Source: Clostridiales bacterium (GTDB lineage Bacteria > Bacillota > Clostridia > Christensenellales > Aristaeellaceae). From it: a DNA stretch of 43,722 nt. Positions 39,147-43,722 of this stretch are shown here, in pieces; positions within the stretch are counted from its first letter, which is position 1; each line of letters opens with the position of its first letter. A program made the position numbers and the translations under genes. The stretch covers positions 1 to 43,722 of the forward strand of contig SVGU01000016.1 of assembly GCA_015056155.1 (NCBI GenBank), read 5' to 3'. The notes below the pieces were generated by a model. That model had not been told where the DNA came from and did not search any database. It saw only the letters and a program-made list of their open reading frames with translations.

Positions 39147-40604
39147 TTACAGCCCCTTGCGCTCGGCGATGGCCTTCTGCTCCTCGGGGAGGTTCTTTTC
39201 CACCGTGAAGAAGAAGATCAGCGCAGCACAGATCACATAGGCGATGGTTTCGATCCAGATGTAGGAAACAGAGATCGCGCTCTGCACCGCCGCCGTCTGG
39301 CCGAGGGTGCCAAGGGCGATGTCCGCCGCCTGATCATAGCCGGAGCCGCCGAGCATGGCAGAGAAGATCGCGTTGCAGATAGGCGTGGCAGCGACCATCA
39401 CGGAGGAGTAGATGGACATCGTCAGACCATCAGTACGGATGCCGGACTTGTACTCGATATGGTCGATCACGTCCGCCAGCATGGCGAGGATGAGGTAGCA
39501 CGCCGGGGCGCTGCCCAGGCACTTCAGCGCCACGCCGATGGCCACCGGCACGATATTGCCGCCGCCAAGGCCTGCGATCACGCCGCCCGCAGCACCCACA
39601 ATCATACCGATCATGCTGACCAGGCGCTTGCCGAACTTGTTCGCCAGCGGAACCACCACAACAGAGGCCGCCGCCATGGGGATCGCGCCGAGGATCGACA
39701 GCAGGGACTGGGAAGCGCCCCATGCGTCCGCCGAACCGAAGAAGGTGTTGTCCAGCACCCACTTGCAGAAGTAGGTCATCGAGCCGTTCTTGAACGCGCC
39801 GGACCACTGGAAGCCCATGTAGAACAGGATGATGATCCACCACCACTTTTCGCTGGCGACGGCTTTCAGCTGCTGGCTGAGGGAGGCAGCCTTCGGGGTG
39901 TCGGTAACGTCGGAGGCGCCTTCCTCAGTGACGCGTTCGCGGGTGAAGCGGTACTGCAGGTAGATCGTCAGCGCGGAGAAGATCGCGATGGCCAGCATCG
40001 CCAGGAACCACAGGTTCTGATCCTCCTTGAGCGCAAAGGACACCAGCATCGGGAAGATCATCGAGCCGCAGCCCATCACGCCCAGGCCTGCCACGTTGGT
40101 GAAGGAGGCCAGCGCGCCGCGGGCCTTGCTGTCACGGGTGGAGACAGGGATCAGGGTCGAATTGGCGGTGTTGTAGATCGGGTACGCCACGGAGTAGTAC
40201 AGGTTGTAGGCGATGGCGATCCAGACGAGCTTCGCCGTACCATCCAAGGGAACGATGAACATCAGCACGCTGCTGACGGAAATGCCCAGCGCGGAAAGCA
40301 GAATCCACGGGCGTGCCTTGCCCGCCTTGGTGCGGGTGCGCTCGATCAGCTGACCGACGATCAGGTTCGCCGCGACAATCAGGAAGGTCGAGATCAACTG
40401 CAGCGCCGTCAGGAAGGCCAGATCCAGCTTCAGCACGTCGGTGAAGTAATTCTGCAGCATGCTGGTGAAGATGCCGGAGGACAAGAGCGCGCCGAAGGGA
40501 CCGATAAAGTAGCCCAGCAGCATCTCGGGCATGCGCACCGCATCGCTCCTGACAGCCGAGCGGGTCAGCGGGGAATCCCAGAAACGGGAGGAATTCTTGC
40601 TCAT
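39147..40604 (-). CDS. GPH-family (MelB-like) sugar:cation symporter
   Basis: This 485-residue protein has 12 TM segments and belongs to the glycoside-pentoside-hexuronide:cation symporter family within MFS. Typical stretches are LLGYFIGPFGALLSSGI, VGQLIERTRTKAGKARPWIL, SVAYPIYNTANSTLIP, and ADVIDHIEYKSGIRTDGLTM. It imports glycosides with Na+ or H+. Gene order (GH78 rhamnosidase directly upstream, 37 bases) suggests rhamnose-containing glycosides or rhamnose as substrate. I start at ATG 40604 with AAAGGAG upstream; an earlier in-frame ATG at 40625 overlaps that site. The C-terminus is short and basic. Confidence 0.92.
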   Translation of the reverse strand: MSKNSSRFWDSPLTRSAVRSDAVRMPEMLLGYFIGPFGALLSSGIFTSMLQNYFTDVLKLDLAFLTALQLISTFLIVAANLIVGQLIERTRTKAGKARPWILLSALGISVSSVLMFIVPLDGTAKLVWIAIAYNLYYSVAYPIYNTANSTLIPVSTRDSKARGALASFTNVAGLGVMGCGSMIFPMLVSFALKEDQNLWFLAMLAIAIFSALTIYLQYRFTRERVTEEGASDVTDTPKAASLSQQLKAVASEKWWWIIILFYMGFQWSGAFKNGSMTYFCKWVLDNTFFGSADAWGASQSLLSILGAIPMAAASVVVVPLANKFGKRLVSMIGMIVGAAGGVIAGLGGGNIVPVAIGVALKCLGSAPACYLILAMLADVIDHIEYKSGIRTDGLTMSIYSSVMVAATPICNAIFSAMLGGSGYDQAADIALGTLGQTAAVQSAISVSYIWIETIAYVICAALIFFFTVEKNLPEEQKAIAERKGL

Positions 40605-40640
40605 CAGGGTTGCTCCTTTCATCACAGATCGACGAGACGA

Positions 40641-43190
40641 TCACTTGTTCATCGGGCAGGTGAAGGTATGCACGCCGCTTGCCACGTCGCGGGCGGACAT
40701 GTCAGGGAGGATCACCCGGCAGGTCGTTCCCATGGGGACTGTGACCTCCAGGTGGAATTGCCCGTCTTCGATGCGCCAGGAAGAGGCCGCCGTACCGTAG
40801 GGCGTTTCGGTATGGGCGCTGGCGTGGGTGAGCCCGCCGCCGATGAGCGGCTGCACGCGGAAGCTCCGATAGCCGGGCTCCATCGCCTCAATACCCGCGA
40901 CGCGCCGGTACAGGAAGTCGCCCACCGCGCCGGAGGCATAATGGTTGTAGGAGATCATCATGTCCGTGCCGTCGTCGCCGATGGGGCAGACGCCGTTTTC
41001 GTCCAGGCCGTCCCAGCGCTCCCAGATGGTGGTCGCGCCCATCTTCACCTGATACAGCCAGGAGGGGCACTTCGTGTTCATCAGCATCCGGAAGGCCGTG
41101 TCCGCATGCCCGTTGTCCGCCAGGGCGAAGAGGATGTAGGGCGTACCCGGGAAGCCGGTGCCGATGCAGTAGTCGCTCTTCTTCACCAGCGCCACGAGGT
41201 TGTCCACGGCCTTCTGCTGCTCCTCCGCGGGGAGCATGCCGTAGGCGATGGGCAGGACATAGGCGGTCTGGAACTCGTTCTTCATTTTGCCGTTGCCGTC
41301 GGTGAAGACGTTGCGGTAGGCCTTCGCCACCCGTTCGGACAGCGCCTGATACTTCTTCGCGTCGTCATCTTTTCCAAGAATGCGGGCGATTCTGGCGAGC
41401 ATGGCGCTGGTGTTGCACAGGGACGCGGTGGCGGTCCATTTGCTGCGGCCCTGCCACTGGCTCATCTTCGGGGAATCCGGCGCGACCCAGTCGCCGAAGT
41501 GGAGCATCGCCGGGGTGTGCCAGATGTAGCGGTGGTCGCCCACGCCCCAGATCCCCGCCCAGAAGCGGCAGGCATCCACATACTTCTTCATCGCCCCGTA
41601 GGATTCCTGCAGCACCCGGACGACGCCCCGTGCCTGATACTCCGCCCACGGCACCATCAGCACCGCATCGCCCCAGAAGTCGATGGCCATGGTCGGCATC
41701 GTGGTCGGGAAGCCGAAGCCGTTGGCGGGAACGGTGTTGGGCAGACCGCCGGTGGGCAGCTGCTCGGCGCGGACGTCCGCCATCCACTTGTCCAGGAAGC
41801 GCCCGATGCCGAAGTTGAAGCACGCCACCGGGGAGAACAGCGCGATGTCGCCCGTCCAGCCCATGCGCTCGTCGCGCTGCGGGCAGTCGGTCGGGATGTC
41901 CACGAAATTGGATTTGCTGCTCCAGATGATGTTGGACTGGAGCTGATTGAGCATAGGCTCGGAGCATTCGAAGCCGCCGGTCTGCTCGATATCGGAGTAC
42001 AGCGCCCGCGCGGTGACAGTCACGTCCTCCTGCGCGATACCGCTGACGCAGGCGTAGCGGAAGCCCATGTAAGTCAGCCGGGGGGAATACGCCTGCTCGC
42101 CGTCCCGGCAGATATAGGTCGCAGTAGCCTTCGCAGAGCGGAGGAACGCGGTGTTCAAGGAGCCGTCAGGGTTCAGGATCTCCGCATGGGTGACGGTGAT
42201 CACTTGCCCCTTCCGGCCACGGATTTTCAGATTGATGACGCCGGCGAAATTCTGCCCGAAATCGTAGATCAGACCGGTCTCATGCGCCGTGACGGACACA
42301 GGCGTCATGGTTTCCTGCGCCTTGACAGGCAGGTATGCCGCGGTGATCTCAGGCTTCACACGCAGCTTCTCAACGGACGCGGCATGCCATTCGACCGCCG
42401 CTTCGTCCACCGTTGCGTCGTAGGTTTCGCCGTCGTAGAGGTCGGCCATGCGGTAGGCGCCCTCGCGGGTCACCTGCCAGGATTCATCGGTGCCGATGAC
42501 GTCCTGCGTGCCGTCCTCATAGGTGATGCGCACTTCCAGCAGGAGGGCCTGCCGGTCCGCCGCAAAGCGGTTGATGCGGCTGTAAATGAAGGAACCCACC
42601 GCCCAGCCGCCGGCAACGACCGCCGTGAGGGTGCTGCTGTCCTGCAGCTGACCGGTCACGTCGTAGGTCTGATACAGGAGGCGGTGCTTGTAGGAGGTGA
42701 AGCCGGGAGCGAAGTACTCCTCCCCCACCTTTTTACCGTCCAGAGCGAGTTCGTAGACGCCCATGGCGGTAGCGTAGATGCGCGCCTGCTTCACTTTGCC
42801 GCGCAGAGAAATCTGCCTGCGGAAGGTCAGCGGCACGGGAGACACCCGCTTCTCCGTAAAGCGGTAGCTGCCGTCGGTGATCCATTGAGCCTGCCAGGGC
42901 GTGTCCATGCGGCCGGTCTCGAAGGTCAGGGAGGCAGCATCGGTGCTGCCCTGATCGTCCACGGCGGTCAGCTCCGCCGTGTAGGTGGTGAAGGGCTGGA
43001 GCGCCGGGCCTTCGTAGCGCTGGGCAGCCTGCTGTGCCTGCGTTTCCCATCCGTTCACCCGGAGGGTCGCGCTTTTCAGCGCCGCACCGTTGCGGTCGCT
43101 CTCCGTGCAGAAGGAGAAGGTCGGGTTCTTCGCATCCGTCACGCCATGCTGTACGCACTGTTCACAGGCAAATCTCTTGATCCGGAACAT
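40641..43190 (-). CDS. GH78-family alpha-L-rhamnosidase
   Basis: This 849-residue enzyme is of the GH78 family. An N-terminal Ig-like domain and a beta-sandwich (YATAMGVYELALDGKKVGE, then FAPGFTSYKHRLLYQTYDVT) precede the (alpha/alpha)6 barrel. The catalytic region is IPTDCPQRDERMGWTGDIAL with the general acid Glu, and the general base Glu lies in GATTIWERWDGL. A C-terminal beta-domain follows. There is no signal peptide, so it is probably cytoplasmic and acts on imported rhamnosides together with the adjacent GPH symporter. The ATG at 43190 has AGGTGG 7 bases upstream; the frame is open upstream to 43238 but that part overlaps a hairpin and is not expected to be translated. Confidence 0.94.
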   Translation of the reverse strand: MFRIKRFACEQCVQHGVTDAKNPTFSFCTESDRNGAALKSATLRVNGWETQAQQAAQRYEGPALQPFTTYTAELTAVDDQGSTDAASLTFETGRMDTPWQAQWITDGSYRFTEKRVSPVPLTFRRQISLRGKVKQARIYATAMGVYELALDGKKVGEEYFAPGFTSYKHRLLYQTYDVTGQLQDSSTLTAVVAGGWAVGSFIYSRINRFAADRQALLLEVRITYEDGTQDVIGTDESWQVTREGAYRMADLYDGETYDATVDEAAVEWHAASVEKLRVKPEITAAYLPVKAQETMTPVSVTAHETGLIYDFGQNFAGVINLKIRGRKGQVITVTHAEILNPDGSLNTAFLRSAKATATYICRDGEQAYSPRLTYMGFRYACVSGIAQEDVTVTARALYSDIEQTGGFECSEPMLNQLQSNIIWSSKSNFVDIPTDCPQRDERMGWTGDIALFSPVACFNFGIGRFLDKWMADVRAEQLPTGGLPNTVPANGFGFPTTMPTMAIDFWGDAVLMVPWAEYQARGVVRVLQESYGAMKKYVDACRFWAGIWGVGDHRYIWHTPAMLHFGDWVAPDSPKMSQWQGRSKWTATASLCNTSAMLARIARILGKDDDAKKYQALSERVAKAYRNVFTDGNGKMKNEFQTAYVLPIAYGMLPAEEQQKAVDNLVALVKKSDYCIGTGFPGTPYILFALADNGHADTAFRMLMNTKCPSWLYQVKMGATTIWERWDGLDENGVCPIGDDGTDMMISYNHYASGAVGDFLYRRVAGIEAMEPGYRSFRVQPLIGGGLTHASAHTETPYGTAASSWRIEDGQFHLEVTVPMGTTCRVILPDMSARDVASGVHTFTCPMNK

Positions 43191-43221
43191 ACAAACACCA
43201 CCTGTTGATAAAGAGTAAAGA

Positions 43222-43248
43222 GGCGGCGGCCAGGTCATGACCGCCGCC
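43222..43248 (-). terminator. GC hairpin between the small four-TM gene and GH78
   Basis: GGCGGCGG (43222-43229) pairs with CCGCCGCC (43241-43248) around an 11-base loop. On the minus strand it is followed by TCTTTACTCTTTAT. It can end or attenuate transcription from the upstream gene into GH78, setting a ratio between them. Confidence 0.65.
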
Positions 43249-43259
43249 AGAGGAGAGGA

Positions 43260-43700
43260 TCAGGCCTTCTTGCCGGTGGGCAGGAAGGACGCGATGACAG
43301 AGAGGATCCAGGTGACGACGAAGATCACGATGGTCCAGATGGCCTGGCCGCCAGCCGTGAAGGCAGCGTCGTTGCCCAGCTCCAGATTGGAGCCGTAGAT
43401 GTAGCCGAAGGATTCCACGCGCATGCCGATGAAGGTCGCGCCGGCCAGGATGATCAGCGCAGCGCCGGCCACGCGGGCGATATCGGCGACGATCTTCAGC
43501 ACGCCCTTGTCAGACACAGCGGGCAGCACCAGCGCAACAGCGATGCAGACCAGCGCGCCGACCATGGCAAACACCACGTTCTGGTTCATGTCCTGATAGT
43601 AGGGCTGATTGACATTGGCAATGTACAGGCCCAGGCAGACGATGGCCAGCACGGCCACCACCGCATAAGCCCAGAAGCCGATCTTCTGATTCTTCATCAT
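43260..43700 (-). CDS. Small four-TM membrane protein of unknown function
   Basis: This 146-residue protein has four TM segments (about 8-28, 41-60, 70-92, 118-140), an extracellular stretch NVNQPYYQDMNQN after the first TM, and FGYIYGSNLELGNDAAFTAGG before the last. It ends in a basic GKKA. I do not recognise a named family, and there is no catalytic motif. The ATG at 43700 has GGAGG 7 bases upstream, almost at the window edge. It precedes GH78 and the GPH symporter on the same strand, with a hairpin in between. It may help a transporter, but this rests on position only. Confidence 0.75.
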   Translation of the reverse strand: MMKNQKIGFWAYAVVAVLAIVCLGLYIANVNQPYYQDMNQNVVFAMVGALVCIAVALVLPAVSDKGVLKIVADIARVAGAALIILAGATFIGMRVESFGYIYGSNLELGNDAAFTAGGQAIWTIVIFVVTWILSVIASFLPTGKKA

Positions 43701-43722
43701 GATTACGCCTCCTTCTTCTTGC

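Overview
The window is GC-rich (roughly 60 percent) and densely packed. It reads as chromosome of a Gram-positive gut or rumen bacterium of the Clostridia. The grounds are strong AGGAGG-type ribosome binding sites, consensus sigma-A promoters, an AgrC/AgrA-like LytTR two-component system, BspA-type leucine-rich repeats, Listeria-Bacteroides repeats and Cna-B domains, and several glycoside hydrolases (GH2, GH3, GH78) for plant or host glycans. A high-GC clostridial lineage such as Christensenellales or Oscillospirales is my inference; no rRNA or species marker is present.

Left part (1-8760): the 3' end of an ACT-domain gene, an orphan two-TM protein, an S51-type peptidase-like protein, a heterodimeric ABC exporter whose consensus promoter is followed by a terminator/alternative-hairpin leader, and a housekeeping operon of a COG2509-type FAD oxidoreductase, xanthine phosphoribosyltransferase (xpt) and a RelA/SpoT-domain protein.

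Centre (8864-27468): a complete exopolysaccharide (EPS) locus. Fifteen genes run rightward from one clear promoter: a MotA/ExbB-like channel fused to a degenerate EAL domain, a MotB/ExbD-like partner carrying Cna-B-like domains, a Wzz-BY-kinase fusion, VanZ, a Wzy-type polymerase/ligase, a Wzx flippase, an alpha/beta-hydrolase, two GT-A enzymes, an acyltransferase, the GDP-D-glycero-D-manno-heptose pathway (HddA, an HddC-GmhB fusion, GmhA), a GT26 and a GT4. A convergent gene encodes the initiating phosphoglycosyltransferase, fused to a degenerate HD-GYP-like domain. The locus therefore begins and ends with degenerate cyclic-di-GMP-type domains. The first two genes look like an ion-driven motor unit placed at the head of a Wzx/Wzy polysaccharide locus. 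I regard this as the candidate undescribed system: a c-di-GMP-responsive, proton- or sodium-driven module for polysaccharide export or surface anchoring.

Right part (27534-43700), all leftward: a LytTR response regulator and GHKL kinase in one operon with a GH2 and a GH3 enzyme; then, upstream, a run of a small four-TM protein, GH78 alpha-L-rhamnosidase, a GPH-type sugar symporter, a small membrane protein, an MBOAT acyltransferase and a 975-residue protein with two SGNH-like domains around LRR and B-repeats. The last two resemble an AlgI/AlgJ(X)-type O-acetylation pair. No rRNA, tRNA, CRISPR array, insertion sequence or phage gene was seen.
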